In this document: piece by piece, positions 44,728 to 55,504 of the stretch
Layout: the number at the start of each line of letters is the position of its first letter
Numbering within the stretch: the stretch's first letter is position 1
NCBI GenBank assembly: GCA_031772625.1
Contig: CM062811.1
Span: 646,178,820-646,242,819 of the forward strand
DNA: 64,000 nucleotides
From: Pinus tabuliformis
Lineage: Eukaryota; Streptophyta; Pinopsida; Pinales; Pinaceae
Reading direction: 5' to 3'
Program-made: the position numbers and the translations under genes
Notes under the pieces: generated by a model
Told to the model about the DNA's origin: nothing
The model's database searches: none
Seen by the model: only the letters and a program-made list of their open reading frames with translations

Positions 44728-45890
44728 ATGTCAAACTCAGTGAAGCTGCTGATTTTCAAACATATAGGGAGTGAAGATACAGATCAGTTTTGGTTCATCG
44801 GGGTTGTTGTATGGGCCGTGCAACAGATCACTGCTGACAGTATAAAGAAAGCGCAGTTGGTTACCACTCTACAGGATCGCACGCTAACCTGGTACATTAA
44901 GTACTGCACTGATAACCCTTTGGCATCGTTAGTAGAAACTAAGGCCGCTTTGAACAAAGAATTCAGTAAACCTAATTTTGACTCACAATTAGTATTTGGG
45001 TTCAAGGAAATCATGATGCGCCCTGGGAGTTAGATCAAAGATTGAAGTGTGTGATCCACGAAGCTAACATGCAGCTCACAGATAGTCAGCACTGCGAGTG
45101 GTTTATAGCCTCGCTCCTGCCCCACCTAAGGATTGCTTTATCACAGCAGAAGATAGGGACTCAGGTGGAAGCCCTAGAAATCATGATGAGATTGCATGAA
45201 ATGCCTATTCAGGATGCGTCTTTGGGAGTTCAACAAATTCACTCGCAGTTGCAGAACCTCTGCTTGGAATTGCAGAGCTTGAAAAAATAAAAGGAGGCTA
45301 GGCCGGAGGTACACAAGGAAGTCTGGTGCCTCAAGTGTAAAAGCCAAGGGCATGATAAAGATCACTGCTCTATCTTTACAAATTATATCATAGGGAGGAG
45401 ACCTATCCCCTTGAGGTAGGAAGCTCTAGTAGGACCAAGTACGAGCCCATGCTATGGTGCGCTATTTGTTAGGTGGCTGGAAAACATGTAACAGATAATT
45501 GTCATTTGCTACAAAAGTTCGTTCAAACACCACAACAATTGTTCTGTGATTTCTGCAAATCGGTGGGCCACGATGAGTGCCACTGTCATAGCTATGAATT
45601 GATGATGGAAAGAATGCCTACCTATCAAATGCAAGCATAAATTTGGCCTTCAGATCAGGGCACTGGGGGAGTGCATGGAGGATATCAGGTGCGTGGATGA
45701 GGCCAAGGAGGAGGAGGACCTGGTAGAGGTCGTGGACAGGCTATTTTCTATAATTGCGAGATACCAGGGTACTACACGAGGAAGTGTCAGAACCAGACAC
45801 AACCGTCATGTCAATACTACACTTAGTTCGACCATATGATAGAAGAATGCCTTGTGTTGATAGCTAAGATGCAGGAGAAGAAGGCGCAGC
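44728..45890 (+). pseudogene. Element D gag
   Basis: MSNSVKLLIFKHIGSEDTDQ opens a capsid-like core with LTWYIKYCTDNPLASL and ALNKEFSKPN. A shift at about 45,030 moves to 45,042-45,290 with LLPHLRIALSQQKIGTQ and LQNLCLELQSLKK. Knuckles follow with stops between them: CLKCKSQGHDKDHC near 45,330, CAIC-VAGKHVTDNC near 45,460 and a CDFCKSVGHDECHC type near 45,550, then an RG-rich stretch near 45,700. It is equivalent to A gag. Confidence 0.8.
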
Positions 45891-46384
45891 CTTAGCACCC
45901 TACACAAGACTTACAGATTATGAGGGTTGAGCCCCACGAGGAGGATCCCAATGTGAATATCGTACTAAGAAGTAGAATCATGAATGGTGACGAAAAAGGA
46001 AACCAAATTGAAGAGAATGGGTGGGTCCACAAGGCCCCAGAAAAGGAAGTCATCTTTGATCTAGAACGCACAAAGGAGACATTTATGGAAGTGAAGAAAA
46101 TCTTCACTGAGGCATCTACCTCAGGAAGTCAGGACAAACTACCAGAAACTAGCGCGCCCATAGAGATTGATCCCTCTATACTCACCACGTTCCTGGAAAC
46201 CTGCATGAAACTTATGCATGATAGCAAGGCTATGAAGGGGCTACATGAGTTGATAAACAAGTGTGTTGGTAAGGAAAATACTCCTGATGGACACTGCGTA
46301 GTCAGAAAGATTGGAAAACATAAGGCAAGAACTGGGCACGAAATGAGGCTCACTGCACAGATAGGAGATTATGAGATGGACTAG
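45891..46384 (+). pseudogene. Gag-protease spacer of element D
   Basis: The frame 45,920-46,384 is open for 154 codons, with RVEPHEEDPNVNIVLRSR and FLETCMKLMHDSKAMKGLHE, as in A. It runs directly into the protease after a TAG at 46,382-46,384. Role unknown; it is charged and probably helical. Confidence 0.65.
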
Positions 46385-46798
46385 GTTATTTTGGATCTAG
46401 GATCTGACACGAACATTTTGCCTAAATAGACATGGGAGAGAATGGGGAGACCTACGCTACAATGGTCTCTGATTCAACTGAGAATGGCGAACCAACAAAA
46501 GATTATCCCTATGGGACGACTACATGGAGTCACCGTAGATATAGAAGGTGTGAGCGTGCTGGATGATTTTGAAGTAATAGAGATCATTGATGATAGTAAT
46601 CCATATCCCATGCTCCTCGGAATTGATTGGGCCATTGATATGAATGGAGTCATCAACTTGAAGAAGCGGACAATGTCATTTGAAAGAAAGTCGCTCTGCG
46701 TTGTAGTGCCATTGGACCCTACAAAAGGGCCACGCTATACTAAACCGGTCCGTGACTATGAAGAAAGTGATGATGACTTGGATCAATTTACAAAATAA
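46385..46798 (+). pseudogene. Element D aspartic protease
   Basis: VILDLGSDTNILPK (46,385-46,427) is the active-site region with D-L-G-S; a TAG follows. From 46,442 the frame is open for 118 codons, with LLGIDWAIDMNGVINLKK and SLCVVVPLDP. It ends at 46,798. A has D-Q-G-S at the same site. Confidence 0.78.
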
Positions 46799-46911
46799 CA
46801 ATGCGAGACCAAGATTGGATTAATCCAACAGCTGATGGACGGATTGCATGGGACCGTGAAATCTCCTATACCTCGGATTCAAATGAGGAGCTGGAGCACT
46901 AGCAGAATAGG

Positions 46912-47530
46912 TTGCATGAAGTATCTACACTACACTGCAACATGATGACTAAATCGTTGCACTGTGTGTCATTGGAGGTAAGAAATTTACCCTATTATGA
47001 TGGTTTAATTGATGTAGATAAATTTTTGGATGCCTTTGAAAGAGAAGTCCCTAAGGATCATCGCTTCCAAGCGCTGGATTTGGCACTGCATGCTACGCCC
47101 ACATGGTGGTGGGGTACACACAAGGACAACTTTGATGAATGGTGTGATTATAGGAGAATGATGAGGTTGCGATTTGGTCGTCCTAAAGTGTGATTAACTG
47201 AAAAATATGATGGGATAAATGATTCACACGATCATTTGGCGAAATGGACTAAATTCTACGGAACAGAGCTGCAGCTAGAGTGGGTGCACTTATTCTGTCA
47301 TACTTTGGATATAATCCCTATGAATTGGTACCTGGAAACTAAGCTCCGCCATGGCACCACAGATATATTAAGGGAAGGTTCCTTAATGACCTTTAGCTTT
47401 AAAGATGTGTTTGAAAGTAATGATGAAGCTCTGCAAGAGGTTAAGGCGATGATCTTCAGAATTCTGAGGATCCTTTGGAGTTGGTTCAACTAGATTGGAG
47501 CACCCAACTGTGCCATGCGCTGGATTGTTA
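46912..47530 (+). pseudogene. Capsid-like modules between protease and RT in element D
   Basis: Module one, 46,985-47,193, reads LPYYDGLIDVDKFLDAFERE, then TWWWGTHKDNFDEW. Module two, 47,205-47,400, reads KYDGINDSHDHLAKW, then WVHLFCHTLDIIPMNWYLE. Each has the strand-helix-helix pattern of a gag capsid N-half. A stop at 47,191-47,193 and a later shift separate them. They match A, so this is family architecture. Confidence 0.62.
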
Positions 47531-47599
47531 TAATGTGACTACTGAGGGGGAGGATGAAGATCCAAGAAATATTAATATCCTAGAGGCCGAAGACCACTG

Positions 47600-48600
47600 C
47601 AAGGTCAAGGGTCTGCAGATAGAAAATCCAGACATCATTGCGTCACTGAAAACCAGGAAAGTGAACATTGGTACTGAAACAGAACCAAAATTTGTGAATA
47701 TCAAAGTTTACTGGGATGATGCCATAGTGGATAAAGTTGCTGAGTTACTCCATGAGTACCAGGATCTTTTTCCTACAAAATTTTTAGACTTAAAATGCAT
47801 CGTATGTGACTTGGGTGTGATGAAAATTACCTTAAAGTTTGATGGGAAGCCTATTAAGCAGAGGCCATGTTGCCTTAATCCCAAATACAAGGAAAAGGTC
47901 CACTTGGAGTTAGACAAGATGCTTGAGGCGGGCATTATCGAACCTGTGGAGGAATCTGATTGGGTGAGCCCAATGGTGGTCTAAGAAAAGAAACAAAAGG
48001 GAGAAATAAGGATTTGTGTAGATCTAAGGAAGCTTAATGATTCCTACATCGATGATCGCTTTCCATCACCATTTACAGATGAGGTACTAGATAATGTTGG
48101 AGAGCAGGAGGCCTACTAATTCACTGATGGATTCTCTAGATATCATCATATTAAGATCGCGCTAGAAGACAGGAGAAAAACAACCTTCACAATAGAATGG
48201 GGTTGCTTCCAGTATACGGTGATTCCATTTGGACTCAAGAATTCACCAACGATATTCTCTTGCGTAGTCATCGCAGCATTCAAGGGATTTATTCACAAGT
48301 TCTTGGAGGTGTATTTTGATTACTGGAAAATGTTTGGGTTAGTAAAGCACCATGTAGCCAGTCTACGCTTAATGTTGGATACGTGTCGAAGATACCAAAT
48401 CACCCTGAACCTGAAGAAGTGTTTGTTTTGTGTCCCTTTCAGAATTTTACTGGGCCATGTGGTATGCAAGCAAGGGCTAATGGTAGTCCCTACCAAAATC
48501 ACCGTGATAGTAAATTTTGAGGCCCTGAGGAGTGTCAAACAGTTGTGCGCAACGTTGGGCCATATTTGATATTATAGAAAGTTCATCAAGGCTTATACTC
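47600..48600 (+). pseudogene. Element D reverse transcriptase with YFDY in place of YxDD
   Basis: Blocks in order are GIIEPVEESDWVSPMVV, RICVDLRKLND, YHHIKIALEDRRKTTFTIEWG and IPFGLKNSPTIFSCVV, then the catalytic box YFDY at 48,312-48,323 and ILLGHVVCKQGLMV. The second Asp of the box is Tyr, as in A. Stops at about 47,982 and 48,117 interrupt it. RT would copy element RNA to cDNA, but this copy is dead. Confidence 0.88.
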
Positions 48601-49230
48601 AGATTACTGCACCTATGAACAAGATATTGAAGAAGGATACTATATTCTATTAGGATGAAGAATTTCAGCGCAGTCTAGATGTATTGAAAGAAAACATGGT
48701 TACTGCGCCGATTTTGGTCTTCCTGGATTGAAAAAGGAATTCCACGTGCACGCTGATGCCTCGTTTATTACATTGGGAGCAGTGCTAACACATGCAAGTG
48801 AAGGAGAGATGGACCACCCTATAGCATTTGTGAGTAGGAAGTTATCCATGGCTGAGAAGAATTACTCAATGACAGAGCACGAGGGATTGGCTATGGTGTA
48901 TGTGCTTCAAAATTTCAGGTATTATCTGCTAGGTGGACATTTCAAAATGTACACCGACCATTCCACCTTGAAATACATGGTCAATAATCCTATGTTGGGG
49001 GGTAAGATCTGCCGATGGTTGTTTCTATTTCAAGAATATGAATTTTAATTAATTGTGAAGCCAAGAAGGTTGAATGCAGATCCTGACCATCTATCATGAA
49101 TTGAAATAGGGGAGGAGCCTACCAATTTGAAGGAGGGATTGCCCGACACGTAACTCTTCGCGGTGCATGTAGCAGATAACCATTTTGCATATATTATCCA
49201 CTTTTTGACTACTGGAGTGGCTCCATAAGG
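48600..49230 (+). pseudogene. Element D RNase H
   Basis: FHVHADASFITLGAVLTH, MTEHEGLAMVYVLQNF and MYTDHSTLKYMVNNP carry the conserved acidic positions. The frame 48,728-49,048 is open for 106 codons. A tether with VKPRRLNADPDHLS-type residues follows, with stops. Confidence 0.85.
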
Positions 49231-49369
49231 ATATATCAGTCAGCAAAAGAAGGAACTAGGGGTGTGCACAACCGATTTTTCAATGATCGCCGGACATTTG
49301 TATAAGATGGGTGTTGATGAGACATTGTGAAGATATGTACATCCTTTTCAATGAAGTAGCATCCTAGTT

Positions 49370-50440
49370 GAAGCTCATGGCAGGGCTGTAGGAGGACATT
49401 ATGCAGGAAAGGAAACAACATAGAAGATCTTGCGCGCAGGGTTGTGGTGGCCTACGTTGCATAAGGATACCAAAGCGTATTGTAAAGCATGTGATGCATG
49501 TCAGAGAACGGGCAGACCATCGCAGAGGGACGAGTTGCCCCTAAATCCTTAGGTATCATTGCAGCCATTTGAAAAATGGGCAATTGACTTTGTGGGGCCA
49601 ATCCAGCCTCCAGGAAAGAAGACAGGTGCATGCTATATCATCACCGCGATGGAGTATCTGACCAGATGGGTGGAGGCACAACCTGTGAAGGATTGTACAA
49701 GAGCCACAATAGCTAAATTCTTGTTTGAGTACATGTTAACCAGGTTTGGCTGCCCAAAAGTGTTGATGAGTGATCGGGGTACACACTTCCTCAATGAAAT
49801 GATCAACGCACTAACTAAAGAATTCCAGGTTTATCATCAAAAGAGCACACCGTATCATCCTCAGGCTAATGGAACAGTTGAGGCCTTCAATAAAATCTTG
49901 GAGAATGCACTGACAAAGATTTGCAATGCACAGCGAAATGACTAAGATGTGTGCATACCTGCAGTGTTATGGGCGTACAGGACTACTTGCAAAAAGCTAA
50001 CAGGTCAAACACCTTTTAGATTGGTCTATGGCATAGAAGTTGTGATGCCTATGGAGTATATCATGCATAGTCTACGCATAGAAACTTTCACAGGAATGGT
50101 AGACCACGTAGCCTTGGAAGAGCGGCTCGCGTAGTTGATGGAGCTTGAAGAAGACAAATTCTTAGCTAGATTCCATCAGCAAGTGCAGAAGGAGCGTGAA
50201 AAAGCATGGCACGATTGACACATCAAGTTGTGCATGTTCAAGGTAAATGATTTGGTTTTATTATATGATAGTAAGTTCGCTAAGTTTCCAGGAAAGTTTT
50301 AGATGCACTGGTTGGGGCCATATGTCATCAAAGAGATCACATATGGAGGCATGACTCAGCTCGCAAATTTGAATGGAGAACCTTTCTTGGGAAGGGTCAA
50401 TGGAAGCCGTTGAAGCCATATAGAGTAGATTTGGCTCAAT
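49370..50440 (+). pseudogene. Element D integrase
   Basis: An HHCC zinc finger (AHGRAVGGHYAGKET, then CKACDACQRTG) near 49,373-49,510 is followed by a core with the catalytic Asp in [12 protein letters not shown] (49,572), the second in [11 protein letters not shown] (49,770) and the Glu in NGTVEAFNK (49,870). The C-terminal part includes [13 protein letters not shown] and FKVNDLVLLYDSKF. Frames 49,559-49,945 and 49,949-50,134 join through a single stop. All three catalytic residues are kept. Confidence 0.88.
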
Positions 50441-50945
50441 GACTATATGACGACAGGAAAGTCTTAGCGTAGCCACAAGGGAGCGTGGGACTATAAACTA
50501 CACTGCCTAAATTGAAGGACTACGTGGTAAGAAGACTGTGCACAAAAGGGTGACGTTACAGTATCAAAAGTTGTGCGAAGGGAGTTATGATATGAAAGAA
50601 GATACCACGCCGCATAGCCAAAAAGTGACCATTAGAGTCATTGTTCATGATTTGAAAGCGAAGAGACGGTTAAGAGGAGCAGGCAGGTAGCATTTAGGGC
50701 TAAAATATTTGAAGATCTGCCACCTAACAAGCATTAATTATCGAATTTTGGGGGGAACGGTCGGATTTGAATTCAAAAACCCCTATAAACTACGCGTGCC
50801 GGTCCAACGGAGAACACCTTGCACACTTATATTCTTTTAGCTAAGCTGTCTGTTGCTTATGAGTCGATCCTTCTTTGAGGATTTGGTCACGAGCCCCGCA
50901 TTTGGAAATTTTCCATAGTTAAATCAGAAATTTATCCTGGAAACC
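50441..50945. other. Spacer between integrase and ORF3 in element D
   Basis: No coding sequence is supported. The sequence has a CCTATAAACTACGCG TATA-like stretch near 50,791 and an ATTTTGGGGGGAAC purine run near 50,745, which might be an internal polypurine tract or subgenomic promoter. Confidence 0.35.
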
Positions 50946-53006
50946 ATGTTAGGTCTGAGCCCTACTGAGACTGTGAGCACTGGGGGAGACATTGCATCTA
51001 AAGTAGCTGCTCCAGAGGTGGTGAGAATGGAAGCTTCAGCTCCTATGCCTACAACGTCGAGGTCGCCTAGGCTAAAGCCTACACCTGTGTGAGAAAAACA
51101 AAAGATAAAGAAGGACAAGCAGAAGAGGTTGGTGCTAGGGCGCGAGTCGCATAGGAAACATACTATCGCTCAGACGCAGAAGAAGGACAAGCAGCCTGAG
51201 AAAGTGGTGGATCTGTAAGCTGAATAGGGCACTAAGGATATAAACGTTAAGGGAGCAGAGCCCATCACTAAGTTTCTTGAATATATCCATCTGCGTAAAG
51301 GGAAGACAAAGGTCTCCAAGGACCTAGACTCAGAAAAGTTCCTCATTCATACACCCCTATTGCTGGAGAAGATAACTTTTGAAGGTTTGTGCCTTGCATG
51401 GGTTCCCCTGTTAAAAATGGAGGATTGGGACCTGGTTGACCATGAGCGGTTCCCTCACCTCATGATAGAAAATTATATGAGGTGCGTGTATTACCTAGAC
51501 TCAGGTGTCACTAAGTTGGAGACAGTTGAATGGATCCGCAGAGTGGAGAACTCTGGGTTGTTGAACTTGTTGTGGGTGCCCCACTACCACCACACTAATA
51601 TTAACACCACCTGTGTGCAACAGCTACTTACTCTAGTGCACAATGGGTGCTTATGGCTTGGCGCGCCTATACCCATCACAGATATGCTCATCCACAGGAT
51701 CATGCACCTGCCACATGAGGGTTTGAATCTGGCCAAGGATTTTGGCAGAAAGGCAAGCGAAAGAGACTTGGCAGAGAAGATGAAAAAGAAATTTGAGCTT
51801 GTCAAAAAGTCGTGTGACTATTCCATCACATCCATCAATGATCCCGCAGTGAAGATTGCCACCTAAATACTAGCTGGAAAGGTTATGAGGAAGTGTTGCA
51901 CGGATGAGGTTCTGGCACCTGTGATATCATTAGCTACACAATGCATGGAGGGCGTGCAGTTTAACTGGTCACGGTACTTATGCAGTGAATTCCTTGCAAA
52001 TTTTTGCGAGGTCCAGGATGAGAGCAAGCCCTTCCACTACGCGTGGTTGCTACTCTCCATCATGTTGGTTGCCTGGGACCTGCCGAAGGATAGTCAGTTT
52101 CCTTCGTTGAAGAAAGGAGTACCAGAGGCTACACAATTTACCTCCCTCTGGGCCATGAAGGACCCTACGTGGGTCACAGAAACAAAGATTTTTTGGGTGT
52201 TGATGGAAGCAATCTTCCACATGGCCATCAACCAGCGCCCAAGGTTGTCCCCAACCTTGTATGAGAAGTTGTCCGCATATGCTGTGGTTAAGGTAGACTT
52301 CCACCGCGTCTACATTCAGGTGTGGAAGGACCAACAATAGAAGTGGTTCGATTTTCCATATTTGGTCATTGATGATGCCATACAGGAAGTGATCAAGCAC
52401 TGGCTGATAGATTGGCACACCTCGTCCAACTTAGATGCAGGTACCAGCAAAGGCACGACGAGCTCAGCTGAGAAGAAATGGAAGGATGCAACAAAACAGG
52501 CAGCGCAAAAGTTGTCCACGCAATGGAAGAAGGAATCCGAAGAGAAAGCTCGCATCGAAAAAGAGTGTGCTGCAAAGGAACAGGCTGAACAAGAACAATG
52601 TGAATTTGAGCAGAGTGGAAAATCTCCATCACCTGAAACTGAGGAGGAAGAGAAATCTGAATAGGGTGGAGATGGAGATGAGGGGTAGAGCACCCAATTC
52701 CGACTGAAGAATCTCGGAGAGCAATAGCAGGAGGGTTCCCGCAAAAAACAAAAATCGAGTAAAACGCAGGTAGATCCCATCACCTTGACAGAGGGTGATC
52801 TTGATGAGATCAAATACAAAGTGCGGGATGCTACATATGAACTGTTGTAGCAATTTGAGCAACAATACATGTAGTCACTGCGGAATTTCCAGAAGGGTAG
52901 TTGTGAACTACATATCCAAACTAGCAGGATATAGGTGGGCATAGGTCAAGTGAGCACCACACAAACGAGCCTAGAACCAGGGAAAAGTCAGGCTAAGAAC
53001 TGGTAA
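50946..53006 (+). pseudogene. ORF3 of element D, long ORF in the envelope position
   Basis: The ATG at 50,946 opens a single frame of 686 codons ending at 53,004-53,006, broken by about ten stops but no frameshift that I can see. A basic N-terminus (KIKKDKQKRLVLGRE) is followed by a conserved-looking core (51,360-52,340) with HERFPHLMIENYMRCVYYLD, WLGAPIPITDMLIHRIMHLP and PFHYAWLLLSIMLVAWDLP, then a Glu/Lys/Gln-rich coiled coil (52,460-52,640). It lies after integrase, where Athila and SIRE elements have env-like ORFs, but no signal peptide or clear transmembrane pair is visible. Element A keeps at most a short tail. Confidence 0.6.
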
Positions 53007-53089
53007 GGAAAGTGGAACTTCGAACAGTTTCTTTACCAGAGGGGTCTTGGAGCACAGAATCAACCGATGAAAATATCATCATTAGTACC

Positions 53090-54129
53090 TATTACAAATC
53101 CATTTGGGCACATCAAATCCCAACATTCAAATCAACGTTTTAGGACTCATCAAACCCTAAATTCAGTTGTTTCATGACCTAAACAAGTCAACCCTTTCAA
53201 TGCCTCCTTCCCAGACAGTTTCATGACTTGAAGACATCTATAAATTTCCTCTAGAGGGACCAACGCAGGTAAGCCCTTATGAAGGTGCATTGTAGAGCAG
53301 TTGAGTCCACTGCAAGGGTGCTCTCTAGAGCACTTAGGCTTCCTTTCACCTACGCTGGGTGAGAATGAGCAAAATTCACATAGAGTTTGGGGAATATTCT
53401 TATCTTTTGGAGTCATCTAGAGGTTTCCATGTCTTATCAACTACTATGAGCTCAAAAATGGATGAGGAATGAGTTAAGGAGCATCCTATCCTCTCATCCC
53501 TTCCTCCATGGAACTAATTCTAAGTATGGAATGCCATTTAATGTCACCATTAATGACAAAACCTCCTTCATCTTCCTATAAATTGACCACTCATCTAAGT
53601 GATCAAGGGCTGGCTGGATTATGTTGAATTATAAGGAGATAATGCTACTATGAGACTTGACTTTGGAGCAAATGATGTGATGCCACAAGCTTGTCTTGCT
53701 TTTGATGTGATGTGGATGGGATCCAAGCTAGAGGAATGACTTTGAATCAGAAACTGATGGTTGTAGTTCCTTCTTCTATCTAATAAAGTGTTTGAACCTT
53801 TTTCCATATGATGTTTTATTTCATAATGCTTATATGTATGAATTTCTTCTGATTCCTTTCATTTATATTCAATGGATCATATGCTTTGATCGGTTTTCGT
53901 CTTCTGTTGTGTTGACAGGGTACTTTTCAAGAGGATTAAGTATGAGAAGGAGTGATGGAATCGATACAAGGGAGATGAGAGGAAAGTGAAACTACAGGTA
54001 GGCCTTCTATCCTCTCTTCTTATCTATTGCTTATAGGGAAATTCTAAAACACTTTAAACTGTTGTTCTAGGCACAACTACTTGTCTAGTGAATTAGTATT
54101 TATCTGTAGATGCTAAATTCTCCAAAACA
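53090..54129 (+). repeat. 5' LTR of element E
   Basis: It starts TATTACAAATCCATTTGGGC, against TGTTATAGATCC at 63,631, and ends near AAAACAA just before the primer site. TATAAATT at 53,577-53,584 is the TATA box. TAGAGGTTTCC at about 53,419-53,429 is the decayed form of the GAAGTTTC site in the 3' LTR. A large region of match with 63,631-64,000 supports the call. Confidence 0.88.
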
Positions 54130-54132
54130 AAT

Positions 54133-54150
54133 TGGCGACTCTGCTGGGAA
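54133..54150 (+). promoter_or_regulatory. Primer-binding site of element E
   Basis: TGGCGACTCTGCTGGGAA follows the LTR by three bases. As I recall, Ogre/Tat elements commonly use a tRNA-Arg primer with a site close to TGGCGACTCCGCTGGGGA, which this nearly matches. Confidence 0.75.
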
Positions 54151-55504
54151 GAATCCTCTTTCCTAGTAGCTTATCCACCTCCTAAGACATCCTTGTAGAC
54201 TTTATTTGTGTTCATTGACTGTATTTCAACCCTTTTGCATTGAATTTTGGTCAAAATTTGAGGTTAGATGACTCTTGAGTGGCCTCTCAGAAATCAATGC
54301 AAGATTGGTCAGGGGACAGTGCTCTGCAGAGCACCCTTGAGTGAGAGACAGTGCTCAGCAGTGCACTTAGGCCCTCTTTGACCTGCACTGATCAACCTTA
54401 GGTCAAATTCCCACCTTTGGAAAGTGTTTTTACCAAAAAAAAATTGTTTGTTTGCTTGCTGATTGATCAATGAATGTCATGTCTTAGAGAACAAATTTTT
54501 ATCTCCTTTTCCAGCCCTACTTTGATTTGATTGACTAATGTTTCTTTAATTTTTTCTTTGTCATTATCAGTCTATAGTAAAAGTTAGAATATAGTTGATT
54601 AATCTTCATTCTAAAGAAAGTGTCGTAAAGTCTTCTCTTCCTTCGAATTTGAATTGTTGTAAAAGTCTTCGTTCTCATTAAAGATTGATTGATTGTATGT
54701 GCATATTTCCTTTTTGTTCATCATAACATTAAGGGATTTGAAAAGAAAAACTTGCATCGTTCATATTGTAGTTTGTGAATTATTGAAAGGAATAGCTAGG
54801 TAAATTGCATTAGATATGCTCTTTGTACTTTGTCAAAGATCTGATTGCTCAATCCCTACTAGCTAAGGAGTTTCATTGTTAATTTGAATGGAAAGAATGC
54901 TTATCATATTACTTGCACTTTAGGAATTTCAAACATACATCATGTGGTGAACCTTGAAAGGCAAATTCTAAAGAAGATCAACTTAAAATTTTTCTGAATT
55001 TACCTAATGGAGCATTGTCACCTAACGAAAAACATTTACAGGTCTAGGCGAGAGACGTGCTCCAGCGTCGTAAAAAAAAAAAGTTGTCGCTAACTTGTCT
55101 ACAATACATCCCAAGTGTGATACCTCATTCCACGTACGTGAGTATATCATAGCTCGTCCTCGTACCTTCGGGTATATAGGGCGGTGTTACAGTATGTAAA
55201 GTATATGGGAATGCTCTCACTATGCGGTTTTGCATTAGACAACGCTTATACAAATTGGGCCTCCACGTACTTTCAGGTATATATGGGAGGAAAAAACTAG
55301 GTTGCAATCCATCCTAAGGTAACCGATTCTGTTGCCTTGTACACTGTGATACACTGAACATAGCATTCAGGGAGATTGCCTAGCTGTAATTCTTGGTTCG
55401 CCGGGAGGTATTCTGCAGTTCACAGTTACTTGGTAAACCTTTTTCCTAGATTATCCCTCTTTTGTTTTGTTATGTTACTTTGATTAAAATAAATTTAATT
55501 GACC
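54151..55504 (+). other. 5' leader of element E
   Basis: A leader of about 1.35 kb without coding sequence. The last 460 bp (55,022-55,480) match 226-584 of element F. Confidence 0.65.

Larger units (their letters stand above)
42975..53089 (+). mobile_element. Element D: Ty3/gypsy retrotransposon of the A family with an envelope-position ORF3 (3' end displaced by E)
   Basis: The order is 5' LTR (42,975-43,960), primer site, ORF0, gag, protease, extra capsid-like modules, RT, RNase H, integrase and ORF3. All but ORF3 mirror element A on the other strand. Element E is inserted right after ORF3 at 53,090, so the 3' LTR of D is beyond the window. All pol ORFs are broken. The copy is useful because it keeps ORF0 open and shows ORF3 in one frame. 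Confidence 0.88.

Noticed and set aside
52316-52942. 208-codon Ser/Cys-rich minus ORF with apparent membrane-like segments
   Set aside because: It lies exactly opposite the Glu/Lys coiled coil of ORF3; AAG and GAA repeats give Ser, Phe and Leu in antisense, so this is a composition effect.
50946-53006. ORF3 as a true envelope glycoprotein
   Set aside because: No signal peptide, transmembrane pair or cleavage site is visible; only its position is env-like.
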